Below, one piece after another: positions 24,207 to 32,734 of a stretch of 64,000 nucleotides of DNA (position 1 is the stretch's first letter; each line of letters opens with the position of its first letter). Origin of the DNA: Pseudomonas putida S13.1.2 (GTDB taxonomy: Bacteria; Pseudomonadota; Gammaproteobacteria; Pseudomonadales; Pseudomonadaceae); NCBI RefSeq assembly GCF_000498395.2, contig NZ_CP010979.1, positions 5,366,501-5,430,500 on the forward strand. Direction: 5' to 3'. The notes under the pieces are model-generated. The model worked only from the letters and a program-made list of their open reading frames with translations. It was not told where the DNA came from and did not search any database. The translations under genes and the position numbers were made by a program.

Positions 24207-25205
24207 ATGGATGTGACCGACCTGTTGGCCCGGGCCGTAAATGCGGGGGCTTCGGACCTGCACCTGGCGGCGGGCCAGATCCCGATGCTGCGCCTGGAGG
24301 GTGACTTGCAGCGCATGAATTTCCCGGCGCTGGTGCCGGCAGACCTGGCCGAGGGCATGGCGCCCTGGCTGGCTGAACACCAAAGGCGGCAGTGGGCCGA
24401 GGGCGATGAGCTGGACCTGGCGCTTGAGTTGCCGGCGCTTGGCCGCTTTCGGCTGAACCTGTTTCGCCAACTGAACGGCCCTGGGGTTACCTTTAGGCTG
24501 ATCCCGGGGCGGATCGCCACGCTGGATGAGCTCGACCTGGGGGATGTGTATCAAGCTGTTGCGCAATGCACTGATGGCCTGATCCTGGTAGGTGGGCCTA
24601 CCGGCAGTGGCAAGTCCAGCACCCTGGCGACGTTGATCGACCAGCTGAACCGCGACCGGGCGCTGCACATCGTCACCCTCGAAGACCCGGTCGAAGTTAT
24701 CCACAGCAGCCAGCGCAGCCTGATCAACCAGCGTGAGATTGGCCGCCATAGCGGCGGCTTCGCCCAGGGGCTGCGCAGTGCGCTGCGCCAGGACCCGGAT
24801 GTGATCATGATCGGTGAGCTACGTGACCTGGAGAGCGTTCGCCTGGCCTTGCGCGCAGCCGAGACCGGGCACCTGGTGCTGGCGACCGTGCATACGCGTT
24901 CGGCGGCCAGCAGCATTGACCGGCTGGTGGAGGTGTTTGCTGCCGAGGAAAAGCCCTTGGTGCGGGCGATGGTGGCCGAGTCGCTGCGCCTTGTGGTGGT
25001 GCAGACGCTGGTCAGGCGTGTGGGCGGTGGGCGGGTGGCGGCGCGGGAAGTACTGGTGGCGACGCCGGCGGTGCGCAACCTGGTTCGGGAGGGGCGAATG
25101 GCGCAGTTGTGTTCGGTGATGCAGGCGGGTGGTGCAGAAGGGATGCGGACGATGGAGGGGGCAATGCGGGAGCTGAGAGAGAAGGGGCTGATCAAAGACC
25201 TATAG
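24207..25205 (+). CDS. pilT: PilT-type twitching motility ATPase
   Basis: A 332-residue secretion-superfamily ATPase. Walker A is GPTGSGKS at 130-137, followed by the Asp box (VTLEDPVEVIHSSQRSLINQREIG), a Walker B region (DPDVIMIGELRDLESVRLAL) and the His box (GHLVLATVHTRSAASSIDRLV). The C-terminal AVRNLVREGRMAQL corresponds to the AIRNLIRE motif characteristic of PilT retraction motors. The ATG at 24207 follows GGGGAG. In P. aeruginosa pilT is followed by pilU; here a REP and a convergent peptidase gene follow, so pilU is absent from this site. Related roles in DNA uptake are possible with the pilM-Q cluster at 36.9 kb. Confidence 0.93.
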   Translation: MDVTDLLARAVNAGASDLHLAAGQIPMLRLEGDLQRMNFPALVPADLAEGMAPWLAEHQRRQWAEGDELDLALELPALGRFRLNLFRQLNGPGVTFRLIPGRIATLDELDLGDVYQAVAQCTDGLILVGGPTGSGKSSTLATLIDQLNRDRALHIVTLEDPVEVIHSSQRSLINQREIGRHSGGFAQGLRSALRQDPDVIMIGELRDLESVRLALRAAETGHLVLATVHTRSAASSIDRLVEVFAAEEKPLVRAMVAESLRLVVVQTLVRRVGGGRVAAREVLVATPAVRNLVREGRMAQLCSVMQAGGAEGMRTMEGAMRELREKGLIKDL

Positions 25206-25216
25206 TGCCTGTTCTG

Positions 25217-25309
25217 GCCTCTTCGCGGGTAAACCCGCTCCCACAAGTACGAAGCAGCCTTTGAAGACTGTGCGGTCCCTGTGGGAGCGGGTTCACCCGC
25301 GAAGAGGCC
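25217..25309. repeat. REP pair (TGTGGGAGCGGG type), inverted
   Basis: GGCCTCTTCGCGGGTAAACC at 25217-25236 begins one arm, and GGGTTCACCCGCGAAGAGGC near 25290-25309 closes the other. It lies between convergent pilT and the NlpC/P60 gene. Confidence 0.9.
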
Positions 25310-25316
25310 GGACCTG

Positions 25317-25943
25317 TTAGCGCTTGGCCAGGTTCAGCTGCTGCTGTTCCTTCGGCAGCACACGCTTGGCCACTACGTAGTGTTTCTGCCAGTAGGGCTT
25401 GCTCAGGTTGTCGATGCTCACCCGCTTGCCACGCCGTGGTGCGTGGATGAAGCGGTCGTTGCCCAGGTAGATGGCAACATGGTTTACCCGGCGGCTCTTG
25501 ATGTTGAAGAAGATCAGGTCACCAGGCTTCAGGTCACCCTTGGCTACCTTGACGCCGTGGCCTTGGGCCATGGCATTGGAGGTGCGCGGCAGGTCGACGT
25601 CTGCGACATCGTTGAAGGCGTATTTCACCAGCCCGCTGCAGTCAAAGCCTTTTTTCGGGCTGCTGCCACCCCAAACATAAGGGGTACCGAGCACATTCAC
25701 CGCACGGCTAAGCACATCGCTGCTCTGCTTCGGCGACATGGCCGCGACTGGCAAGCCGCGGTTGCTGGCGGCATTGGCTGGGCGCGCGCGCAGGGCGGAC
25801 TGCTTGACCGGCGCGTGTTTCACCGAGGCATTGGTGGTATAGCCGGTGAAACCATTGGGAAGACGTTGCTCACGATTGGTGGCGTGGGCGGCCAGGGGCA
25901 ATAATAGACAGAGGGTCAGCCATGTCTTGAATAAAGGCGGCAT
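25317..25943 (-). CDS. NlpC/P60 family cell-wall peptidase
   Basis: A 208-residue exported peptidase. The N-terminal signal peptide is WLTLCLLLPLAAHATN (cleavage near AHA/TN). The NlpC/P60 domain covers about residues 74-200: LGTPYVWGGSSPKKGFDCSG with catalytic C102, then NHVAIYLGNDRFIHAP with H155. Members cleave gamma-D-Glu-mDAP type peptide bonds in murein stems. The region between signal and domain is a basic linker. It is divergent from the TM2 gene at 26110, and a perfect 15-base palindrome lies in between. Confidence 0.92.
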   Translation of the reverse strand: MPPLFKTWLTLCLLLPLAAHATNREQRLPNGFTGYTTNASVKHAPVKQSALRARPANAASNRGLPVAAMSPKQSSDVLSRAVNVLGTPYVWGGSSPKKGFDCSGLVKYAFNDVADVDLPRTSNAMAQGHGVKVAKGDLKPGDLIFFNIKSRRVNHVAIYLGNDRFIHAPRRGKRVSIDNLSKPYWQKHYVVAKRVLPKEQQQLNLAKR

Positions 25944-26000
25944 AGATGAAGCTCTTATGAATAGTTATGTGTTGGGCGCGCAACTTTATAACAGCTTTTT

Positions 26001-26015
26001 GATCAATATTTGATC
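26001..26015. promoter_or_regulatory. palindrome GATCAA-TAT-TTGATC between divergent genes
   Basis: A perfect inverted repeat in the AT-rich 166-base region between the NlpC/P60 peptidase and the TM2 protein gene. It resembles but does not match an FNR/Anr box (TTGAT-N4-ATCAA). Candidate operator; regulator unknown. Confidence 0.4.
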
Positions 26016-26109
26016 CGTTGGTCGATTGCCCCGCTGCCGTACGTCGGCCGGAGACGAGAAAGTCACATTTTTTTTTAGAAAATTTTCGGATAACCCTCGA
26101 GGGCTATGC

Positions 26110-26526
26110 ATGAACAGTTATCAACAGGGGGCGCCCTTTCACGACACGCACAGCAAGACCATTGGCTACCTGCTGTGGATTTTTGGCTTCACCGGGTCGC
26201 ATCGTTTCTATTACGGCAAGCCGATTACCGGGACCCTTTGGTTCTTTACCTTCGGCCTGCTGGGCATCGGTTGGCTGATCGACCTGTTTCTGATCCCGTC
26301 CATGGACCGTGAAGCCGATCTGAGGTTCCAGTCCGGCCGTATCGACTACAACATCGCCTGGGTTCTGCTGACCTTCCTTGGGGTGTTTGGCCTGCATCGG
26401 CTGTATCAGGGCAAGTGGATCACCGCCATCATCTACTTCTTTACCGGCGGCTTGTTCCTGGTGGGCGTGCTGTACGACTTCTGGACCCTGAACAGCCAGG
26501 TGTCCGAGCGCAACGCCTTGCGTTGA
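26110..26526 (+). CDS. double TM2-domain membrane protein
   Basis: A 138-residue protein with two consecutive TM2-type units. The first is IGYLLWIFGFTGSHRFYYGK, then LLGIGWLIDLFLIPSM. The second is YNIAWVLLTFLGVFGLHRLY, then TGGLFLVGVLYDFWTLN. Each has a glycine- and His/Arg-bearing turn (GSHRFYYGK, GLHRLYQGK) and an acidic residue in the second helix, as in TM2 proteins. The function of the family is unclear. The ATG at 26110 is preceded by GAGGG. A terminator follows directly, so it is monocistronic. Confidence 0.9.
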   Translation: MNSYQQGAPFHDTHSKTIGYLLWIFGFTGSHRFYYGKPITGTLWFFTFGLLGIGWLIDLFLIPSMDREADLRFQSGRIDYNIAWVLLTFLGVFGLHRLYQGKWITAIIYFFTGGLFLVGVLYDFWTLNSQVSERNALR

Positions 26527-26544
26527 AATGCTTCCCGGGTAATG

Positions 26545-26583
26545 AAAAAGGCCTTGTCGCACCGAAGCGACAAGGCCTTTTTT
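26545..26583. terminator. terminator between the TM2 gene and the SPOR gene
   Basis: AAAAAGGCCTTGTCGC and its complement GCGACAAGGCCTTTTT around a five-base loop; A-run and T-run make it usable from both sides by the convergent genes. Confidence 0.93.
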
Positions 26584-26592
26584 GTTGCTGGG

Positions 26593-27291
26593 TTACTGAC
26601 GCGTCTGCCGCTGTTGCAGCAACAGATTGCTGAACCCGGCCCCGGCCAGTTGCTTCTGCGCCCCGGTCAGTTGCTCACGGTTGCTGAACGGCCCGACCAG
26701 TACGCGGTACCAGGTCTCGTCCTTGACCGTACCCGACTCCACCTTCACCGACTGCCCCAGCAGGATGATCTGCGCGCGGACCTTGTCGGCATCGGCCTGC
26801 TTGCGGAACGAGCCAGCCTGCAGGAAGTACTGGGTGGTCGCTGCTGGCTTGATCACCGGCGGCGGCGGTGGCGGGGTCTGGCCCAGCAACGCCGCCTGGG
26901 CGCGCGCGGTGTCGATTTTTGCAGCTTCTGCCGGCGTCACCGGGGTCACCGGCTGGGCGGGTACCGGCGGTGTCTTCTCGGGCACGGCCTCCGGCGGCAC
27001 GATCACCTCGGACTCCGGCAGCAGGGTGTAGAAGTCGTACTTCGGCTTCACCGGCTGCTGTGGGGTGGCCTGCGCAGGCTTGCTGGCTTCGGCCACTTTC
27101 TCCGGCTTCTGCTGCTCGGGCTTGGCGCGCTTGATGTCTTCGCCACCGGGCTCAAGCTTCATCAGGAACACGATGAACGCGCCGACGGTGAGGCCGACGG
27201 CCATCCATACCCAACCAGGGATCGGCTGTTTGGCCGGCGCCGTCTGGCGGCTGGCGCCGCGTTTGGGGGCGGGTTTTTTCTTGGCAGCCAA
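26593..27291 (-). CDS. SPOR-domain membrane protein (FtsN-like)
   Basis: A 232-residue protein with a basic cytoplasmic start (AAKKKPAPKRGASR), one membrane helix (GWVWMAVGLTVGAFIVFLM, about 25-43), a Pro/Ala/Glu-rich periplasmic linker, and a C-terminal SPOR domain (QYFLQAGSFRKQADADKVRA, residues about 150-228) that binds denuded glycan at the septum. The topology matches FtsN, but FtsN identity is not secure. The first codon is TTG, one base after the argS stop; the next in-frame ATG is inside the membrane helix, so TTG with re-initiation after argS is the likely start. Confidence 0.88.
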   Translation of the reverse strand: MAAKKKPAPKRGASRQTAPAKQPIPGWVWMAVGLTVGAFIVFLMKLEPGGEDIKRAKPEQQKPEKVAEASKPAQATPQQPVKPKYDFYTLLPESEVIVPPEAVPEKTPPVPAQPVTPVTPAEAAKIDTARAQAALLGQTPPPPPPVIKPAATTQYFLQAGSFRKQADADKVRAQIILLGQSVKVESGTVKDETWYRVLVGPFSNREQLTGAQKQLAGAGFSNLLLQQRQTRQ

Positions 27292-27292
27292 C

Positions 27293-29029
27293 TTACATGC
27301 GCTCCAGGGTTTCCAGGCCGAGCAGTTCCAGACCTTGTTTGAGGGTGCGGCCGGTCAGGGCGGCGAGGCGCAGGCGGCTCTGCTGTTGCTCCGGGGTTTC
27401 GGCGGCGAGGATCGGGCAGTTCTCGTAGAAGCTGGAGAACAGGCCGGCCAGGTCGTACAGGTAGCTGCACAGCACGTGTGGCGTGCCTTTTTCGGCGACG
27501 CTGTTGAGGGTTTCGCCAAACTGCGCCAGGCGGGCAGCCAGGTCCTGCTCATGGTCGGCCTGCAACACGATCTTGCCGTCGACTTCGTCAAAGCTTTTGC
27601 CCAGCTTGCGGAATACGCCGGCTACGCGGGTGTAGGCGTACAGCAGGTACGGGGCGGTGTTGCCTTCGAAGTTGAGCATCAGCTCGAAGTTGAAGCTGTA
27701 GTCGCTGGTGCGGTGCTTGGACAGGTCGGCGTATTTCACCGCGCCAATGCCCACCACTTCGCCGATGTGTCGCAGGTCTTCGTCGGCCAGGCTCGGGTTC
27801 TTTTCCTTGACCAGCGCGTAGGCGCGCTCCTTGGCCTCGGTGAGCAGGTCGATCAGCTTGACGGTGCCGCCGTCACGGGTCTTGAACGGGCGGCCGTCGG
27901 CGCCGTTCATGGTGCCGAAGCCCATGTGCTCCATCTGCATCGGGTGGCCGACAAAACCTGCACGGCGTGCCACTTCGAATACCTGGTTGAAGTGCAGGGC
28001 CTGGCGCTGGTCGACGAAGTACAGGGCGCGGTCAGCGTTGAGCACGTTGCTGCGGTAGCGCACGGCGGCCAGGTCGGTGGTGGCGTACAGGTAGCCGCCG
28101 TCGGCTTTTTGCACGATCACCGGCAGGGGTTCGCCTTCGCTGTTTTTGAATTCCTCGAGGAATACGCACTGGGCGCCTTGGTCCTCGACCAGCAGGCCCT
28201 TGGCCTTGAGGTCAGCTACCACGTTGGCCAGGTCGTCGTTGTAGGCGCTTTCGCCCATCACATCGGCCATGGTCAGTTTGACGTTGAGCAGCTCGTAGGT
28301 CTTCTGGCAGTGCGACAGCGAGATGTCCTTGAAGCGGGTCCACAGGGCCAGGCACTCAGGGTCGCCGGCCTGCAGCTTGACCACCAGGCCACGGGCGCGC
28401 GTGGCGAACTCTTCGGATTCGTCGAAGCGTTTCTTCGCCGCCCGGTAGAAGTTTTCCAGGTCTGACAGCTCGTCACTGGTGATCGGGTTTTCCTGCAGGT
28501 AGGCCATCAGCATGCCGAACTGGGTACCCCAGTCGCCGACGTGGTTCTGGCGGATGACGTTGTCACCCAAGAATTCCAGCACGCGTGCGACGCTGTCACC
28601 GATGATGGTCGAGCGCAGGTGGCCGACGTGCATCTCTTTGGCCAGGTTTGGCGCCGACATGTCGATGACGACCTTTTCGCGCGGGCCGGCCTTGCGCACG
28701 CCCAGATGGTCATCGGCCAGGGCGGCATCCAGGCGGTTGGCCAGGGCTTCGGTGTTCTGGAAGAAGTTGAGGAAGCCGGGGCCAGCGATTTCCACCTTGC
28801 TGATGTCGGCGCTGGCCGGCAGGGCGGCGATCAGTTTTTCGGCCAGGTCGCGTGGCTTCATGCCAGCCTGCTTGGCCAGCATCATGGCGATGTTGCTGGC
28901 GAAGTCGCCGTGGGTCTTGTCCCGGGCGTTTTCCACCTGGATCGCCGGCGACAGCCCGTCAGGCAGCACACCGTCGGTGACGAGTTGGGTGAGGGCTTGC
29001 TGGATCAGCTGGCGAATGGTGTCTTTCAT
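27293..29029 (-). CDS. argS: arginyl-tRNA synthetase
   Basis: A 578-residue class I synthetase. The N-terminal Add-1 domain recognises the tRNA D-loop; the HIGH signature is H134-V-G-H137 in PNLAKEMHVGHLRSTIIGDS. GDWGTQFGML follows, and the C-terminal anticodon-binding domain includes LLYAYTRVAGVFRKL and ends LELLGLETLERM. Length matches the family. The start ATG at 29029 is preceded by AGAGAT. It is read with the downstream SPOR gene. It lies 187 bases from priA, separated by a repeat element. Confidence 0.97.
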   Translation of the reverse strand: MKDTIRQLIQQALTQLVTDGVLPDGLSPAIQVENARDKTHGDFASNIAMMLAKQAGMKPRDLAEKLIAALPASADISKVEIAGPGFLNFFQNTEALANRLDAALADDHLGVRKAGPREKVVIDMSAPNLAKEMHVGHLRSTIIGDSVARVLEFLGDNVIRQNHVGDWGTQFGMLMAYLQENPITSDELSDLENFYRAAKKRFDESEEFATRARGLVVKLQAGDPECLALWTRFKDISLSHCQKTYELLNVKLTMADVMGESAYNDDLANVVADLKAKGLLVEDQGAQCVFLEEFKNSEGEPLPVIVQKADGGYLYATTDLAAVRYRSNVLNADRALYFVDQRQALHFNQVFEVARRAGFVGHPMQMEHMGFGTMNGADGRPFKTRDGGTVKLIDLLTEAKERAYALVKEKNPSLADEDLRHIGEVVGIGAVKYADLSKHRTSDYSFNFELMLNFEGNTAPYLLYAYTRVAGVFRKLGKSFDEVDGKIVLQADHEQDLAARLAQFGETLNSVAEKGTPHVLCSYLYDLAGLFSSFYENCPILAAETPEQQQSRLRLAALTGRTLKQGLELLGLETLERM

Positions 29030-29125
29030 GGGGATCTCTTTTCGACCGCAAGCGCGGTGAGCGCCTGGATGCGCAGGTGGAAAAACTGGGCATTATCCGT
29101 TGCCGGGAGCGGGTTGCCAACCTTT

Positions 29126-29218
29126 GAGCGGCAAGCTGCAAGCCACAAGCTGCAAGAAAAAGCGGCATCGCATCCGCCATGCTCTTGCTTGTGCCTTGTA
29201 GCTCGTAGCTTGCAGCTC
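29126..29218. repeat. imperfect inverted repeat of AGCTGCAAGC type
   Basis: GGCAAGCTGCAAGCCACAAG near 29130 and CTTGTAGCTCGTAGCTTGCA near 29195 form imperfect opposite arms. A related element lies at 48740-48841. The right arm runs into the priA stop codon (29217-29219). Confidence 0.75.
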
Positions 29219-31436
29219 AATAGAGGTCGACCGGGTCGACGTCCAGCGACCAACGTACCTGGCGCCCGCTGGGCATCTGCTCCAACACTAGCAACCAGGC
29301 GCTGATCAGTCGATGCAAAGGCGCCCGGGTATTGGCCTGTATCAACAGTTGTGCGCGGAAGCGTCCGGCGCGGCGCTCCATGGGTGCCGGCACCGGGCCC
29401 AGCAGTTCGATGCCCGGCAGGCGCTGTTCGGCCACCAGGCGCTCGGCGGCGGCGCAGGCTTCGTCGAGAAAACTTTCAGCTTGCCCGGGCTTGTGTGCTT
29501 CGGCACGCAGCAAGGCCAGGTGGGAGTAAGGCGGCAGCCCGGCGGCGCGGCGCTCATCCAGGGCCTGTTCGGCAAAGGCGAAGTAGCCCTGCTCGGTAAG
29601 CTGCACCAGCAGCGGGTGGTCGGCCAGGTGGGTCTGGATGATCACCTTGCCTGGCTCTTCGGCCCGCCCGGCCCGCCCGGCCACCTGTACGATCAGCTGC
29701 GCCATGCGCTCGCCGGCGCGGAAATCGCCCGAGAACAGCCCGCCATCGGCATCGAGGATGGCCACCAGGGTCACCCGCGGGAAGTGGTGCCCTTTGGCAA
29801 GCATCTGCGTACCGACAAGGATGCTCGGCTGGCCCCGTTGAATGGTACTGAACAGGTTGTGCATGGCGTCCTTGCGCGCCGTGCTGTCGCGGTCCACCCG
29901 CAGGATCGGGTAGTCCGGAAACAGCACTTTCAGGCGCTCTTCGGCGCGCTCGGTACCCGCGCCGACCGGGCGCAGGTCAACGTGGTTGCACTTCGGGCAC
30001 TGGTGCGGCAGGCGTTCGTCATAGCCGCAATGGTGGCAGCGCAGCACGGCCGAGCGCTGGTGCACGGTCATGCGAGCATCACAGCGTGGGCACTCGGACA
30101 GCCAGCCACAGTCGTGGCACAGCAGGGTCGGGGCGAAGCCGCGACGGTTGAGGAATACCAGCACTTGCTGGCCTGCCTCCAGGGTCTGGCGGATGGCTTG
30201 TTGCAGTGGGCCGCTGATGCCGCTGTCCAGTGGCAGGCTCTTTACATCCAGGCGCAGCATGCGCGGCGGGCGGGCTCCACCAGCGCGCTGGTTCATGCGC
30301 AGCAGGCGGTAGCGGCCGGTAAGGGCGTTGTGCAGGGTCTCCAGCGACGGCGTGGCAGAACCTAGCAGGATCGGGATGTTCTCCTGGTGGGCGCGCACCA
30401 GTGCCAGGTCGCGGGCGTGGTAGCGCAGCCCTTCCTGCTGTTTATAGGAGCCGTCGTGCTCTTCGTCGATGATGATCAGGCCGGGGTTTTTCATCGGCGT
30501 GAACAATGCCGAGCGGGTGCCGATGATGATGTCGGCCTCGCCGTCCCGGGCAGCCAGCCAGGCGTCCAGGCGCTCACGGTCGCTCACTGCCGAATGCAAC
30601 AGGGCGATGCGGGCGTTGAAGCGTTGCTCGAAGCGCGCCAGGGTCTGCGGGCCCAGGTTGATCTCCGGAATCAGCACCAGCGCCTGCTTCCCGGCTTCGA
30701 GGGTTTCACGAATCAGCTGCAGGTAGACCTCGGTCTTGCCGCTGCCGGTGACGCCGGCCAGCAGGAAAGCACCAAAGCCCCCAAAACCTTCGCGCACCGC
30801 GTCAAAGGCGTCGCGTTGCTCCTCGTTCAGCGGCAATTCCGGCTGCGCCAGCCAGTGTTCGTGGCGTAGCGCCGGCAGGTGCCGGCGAACTTCAATCTGT
30901 ACCAGTTCCTTGGCCAGCAGCAGGTCGAGGCTGTCCTTGTTCAGGTTGAGCTTGGCCAGCAGGCTGTGGGCCACGCCGTGCGGGTGCTGGGCCAGGGTCT
31001 TGAGGGCGTCGCGCTGGCGCGGCGCGCGGGCGATGCGCGGGTCTTCCAGGCGGGCGCCGGGGGCGACGTGCCAGAAGCGCTCCTGGCGCATCTCGGCAGG
31101 TTCGCCCTGGCGCAACAGCGTCGGCAGGGCCCAGCTCAGGGTGTCGCCCAGGCTGTGCTGGTAGTACTGGGCGGTCCACAGGCACAGCTTGAACAGCGAT
31201 GGCGGCACTGGTGACACCGGGTCGAGCAGGGCGCTGGCCGGCTTGAGCTTGTCGGCGGGCACCTCGCTCTGCGCGCACACCTCCACCAGCACGCCGATCA
31301 TTTCGCGGCGGCCGAAGGGCACGCGTATGCGCATGCCTGGGCTCAAAGCCTGGCGCGCCATGCTCGCGGGTGCCTTGTAGTCGAACAGGCGACGCAGCGG
31401 GGAGGGCAGGGCAAGGCGCAGGATGACGTCGGGCAC
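29217..31436 (-). CDS. priA: primosomal helicase PriA
   Basis: A 739-residue DExH helicase that restarts stalled replication forks. The N-terminal 3'-DNA-binding domain begins PDVILRLALPSPLRRLFDY. Walker A is GVTGSGKT at 228-235 and the DEEH box is at 324-327. Eight zinc cysteines lie at 440, 443, 449, 452, 467, 470, 480 and 483, set in the helicase as usual, and the C-terminal helicase motifs include TQMLAKGHHFP and VAGRAGR. I chose the GTG at 31436 by family length (an in-frame extension to 31511 would reach into the rpmE promoter). It is divergent from rpmE. Confidence 0.95.
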   Translation of the reverse strand: MPDVILRLALPSPLRRLFDYKAPASMARQALSPGMRIRVPFGRREMIGVLVEVCAQSEVPADKLKPASALLDPVSPVPPSLFKLCLWTAQYYQHSLGDTLSWALPTLLRQGEPAEMRQERFWHVAPGARLEDPRIARAPRQRDALKTLAQHPHGVAHSLLAKLNLNKDSLDLLLAKELVQIEVRRHLPALRHEHWLAQPELPLNEEQRDAFDAVREGFGGFGAFLLAGVTGSGKTEVYLQLIRETLEAGKQALVLIPEINLGPQTLARFEQRFNARIALLHSAVSDRERLDAWLAARDGEADIIIGTRSALFTPMKNPGLIIIDEEHDGSYKQQEGLRYHARDLALVRAHQENIPILLGSATPSLETLHNALTGRYRLLRMNQRAGGARPPRMLRLDVKSLPLDSGISGPLQQAIRQTLEAGQQVLVFLNRRGFAPTLLCHDCGWLSECPRCDARMTVHQRSAVLRCHHCGYDERLPHQCPKCNHVDLRPVGAGTERAEERLKVLFPDYPILRVDRDSTARKDAMHNLFSTIQRGQPSILVGTQMLAKGHHFPRVTLVAILDADGGLFSGDFRAGERMAQLIVQVAGRAGRAEEPGKVIIQTHLADHPLLVQLTEQGYFAFAEQALDERRAAGLPPYSHLALLRAEAHKPGQAESFLDEACAAAERLVAEQRLPGIELLGPVPAPMERRAGRFRAQLLIQANTRAPLHRLISAWLLVLEQMPSGRQVRWSLDVDPVDLY

Positions 31437-31505
31437 GCGGAAGGTCTCGGAGGGCGTATCAAAGACTGGCGAGCCTAGCAGACGACGGTCGGTGCAAGCG
31501 ACAAC

Positions 31506-31533
31506 TTGCACTGACGCAGCGCTCTGGTATTAT
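31506..31533 (+). promoter_or_regulatory. sigma-70 promoter of rpmE
   Basis: TTGCAC (31506-31511), a 16-base spacer, and TATTAT (31528-31533). It lies about 70 bases before the rpmE ATG. This is one of the best sigma-70 matches in the window. Confidence 0.7.
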
Positions 31534-31603
31534 TTGCCGCCTAATTACGTGCGGTATTCAACAATTGGTGTTGGATGGCGGCACGCAGCTCGAGGAAGCG
31601 ACC

Positions 31604-31819
31604 ATGAAAGAAGGTATCCACCCGAACTATGAAGTAGTTGCAGTCACCTGCAGCTGCGGCAACAAGTTCGAAAGCCGTTCGACCCTGGGCAACACCCTGT
31701 CGATCGACGTTTGCAACCTGTGCCACCCGTTCTACACCGGTAAGCAGAAAGTCCTGGACACCGGTGGTCGCGTACAGAAGTTCGCCGATCGCTTCGGCAT
31801 GTTCGGTGCCAAGAAGTAA
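31604..31819 (+). CDS. rpmE: 50S ribosomal protein L31
   Basis: A 71-residue ribosomal protein with the zinc-binding cysteines C16, C18, C37 and C40 (CSC and CNLC), so it is the zinc-containing C+ form rather than the zinc-independent paralogue expressed under zinc limitation. MKEGIHPNYEVV and HPFYTGKQKVLDTGGRVQKF are conserved. The ATG at 31604 follows GAGGAA. A strong promoter precedes it and a terminator lies 41 bases beyond the stop, inside the next gene. Confidence 0.98.
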   Translation: MKEGIHPNYEVVAVTCSCGNKFESRSTLGNTLSIDVCNLCHPFYTGKQKVLDTGGRVQKFADRFGMFGAKK

Positions 31820-31821
31820 TC

Positions 31822-32643
31822 ATGCGCATGGCGAACCCCTCGGGTTTCGCATTGCTGCTCAAAAAAGCGCCCCTTGTGGGCGCTTTTTTCATGGGCGTCA
31901 TCTGGCATTTCCCTGCCCTGGCGTTCTGCCCGCTGCCGCAGCAGCCCCAGCAAGTGCTGGTGCGCCAAGTGGTTGATGGCGACACCTTGCGCCTGGTCGA
32001 TGGCCGCAGCGTGCGCCTGATCGGTATCAATGCCCCGGAAATCGGCCGCAAGGGGCGTACCAGCGAACCCTATGCCGAGGCCGCCAGGCGACGCCTTCAA
32101 GCATTGGTAAACGCCAGTGACGGGCGTGTCGGGCTGGTGCCGGGCGTTGAGGAAAAGGACAAGTACGGCCGCACACTGGCGCATATTTACGGCCGCAGTG
32201 GAGACAATCTGGAAGCTCGGTTGCTCAGCGAGGGGCTGGGCTACCGCGTGGCAGTCGCCCCCAATGTAAGCCTCAGCGGCTGCCAGCAGGTTGCCGAGCA
32301 AGCGGCGCGCAAGGGCGGCGTTGGTGTGTGGCGGCGCTCGCCCGTGGTGCCGGCAGGTGCTGTCAGGCAGTCGGGTTTCGCTGTGATCGGTGGCCGCATC
32401 ACGGGTATCGAGCGCAACCGTGGCGGGGTCTGGCTGACCCTGGACGACACGGTGGTCCTGCAGGTTCCCGCTCGTCTGCAACGCAACTTCCCCGCCAGCT
32501 TCTTCGATAACCTCAAGGGACGCCAGGTCGAAGCACGTGGCTGGGTGCTGGACCGTTCCCGCAAGGGCGGGCTTAAGCCTGGGCAGCGACGCTGGGTGTT
32601 GCCATTGACCGATCCGAGCATGTTGGAGCGTTTTTCAGGCTAA
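31822..32643 (+). CDS. exported thermonuclease-like (SNase fold) protein
   Basis: A 273-residue protein with a staphylococcal-nuclease-like domain at about residues 45-170: VRQVVDGDTLRLVDGRSVRLIGINAPEIG (catalytic Asp/Arg region), then EEKDKYGRTLAHIYGRSGDNLEARLLSEGLGYRV. A second part (about 185-265) has an OB-like look (RITGIERNRGGVWLTLDDTV). Residues about 8-35 (LLLKKAPLVGAFFMGVIWHF, ending PALAF) form a signal peptide. The start is uncertain: ATG 31822 gives the full signal but no ribosome site, while ATG 31891 shortens it. The coding strand between them contains the rpmE terminator. Confidence 0.85.
   Translation: MRMANPSGFALLLKKAPLVGAFFMGVIWHFPALAFCPLPQQPQQVLVRQVVDGDTLRLVDGRSVRLIGINAPEIGRKGRTSEPYAEAARRRLQALVNASDGRVGLVPGVEEKDKYGRTLAHIYGRSGDNLEARLLSEGLGYRVAVAPNVSLSGCQQVAEQAARKGGVGVWRRSPVVPAGAVRQSGFAVIGGRITGIERNRGGVWLTLDDTVVLQVPARLQRNFPASFFDNLKGRQVEARGWVLDRSRKGGLKPGQRRWVLPLTDPSMLERFSG
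31861..31889 (+). terminator. rpmE terminator located inside the nuclease signal-peptide codons
   Basis: AAAAAAGCGCCC-CTTGT-GGGCGCTTTTTT: a perfect 12-base-pair hairpin with T-run. It lies within the 5' part of the nuclease frame, encoding KKAPLVGAFF. Confidence 0.88.
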
Positions 32644-32734
32644 AAGATGTAGACATTTCGCTATTGGATTGTACACACTGTGAGCCGTATGCCCCCGTGG
32701 GTTATAGCGTAAAGTCGTAGGCTAAAGGCCTTGA

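Noticed and set aside
25995..26016. FNR/Anr box at TTGATCAATATTTGATC
   Set aside because: The half-sites do not keep the TTGAT-N4-ATCAA spacing, so only a generic palindrome is reported.
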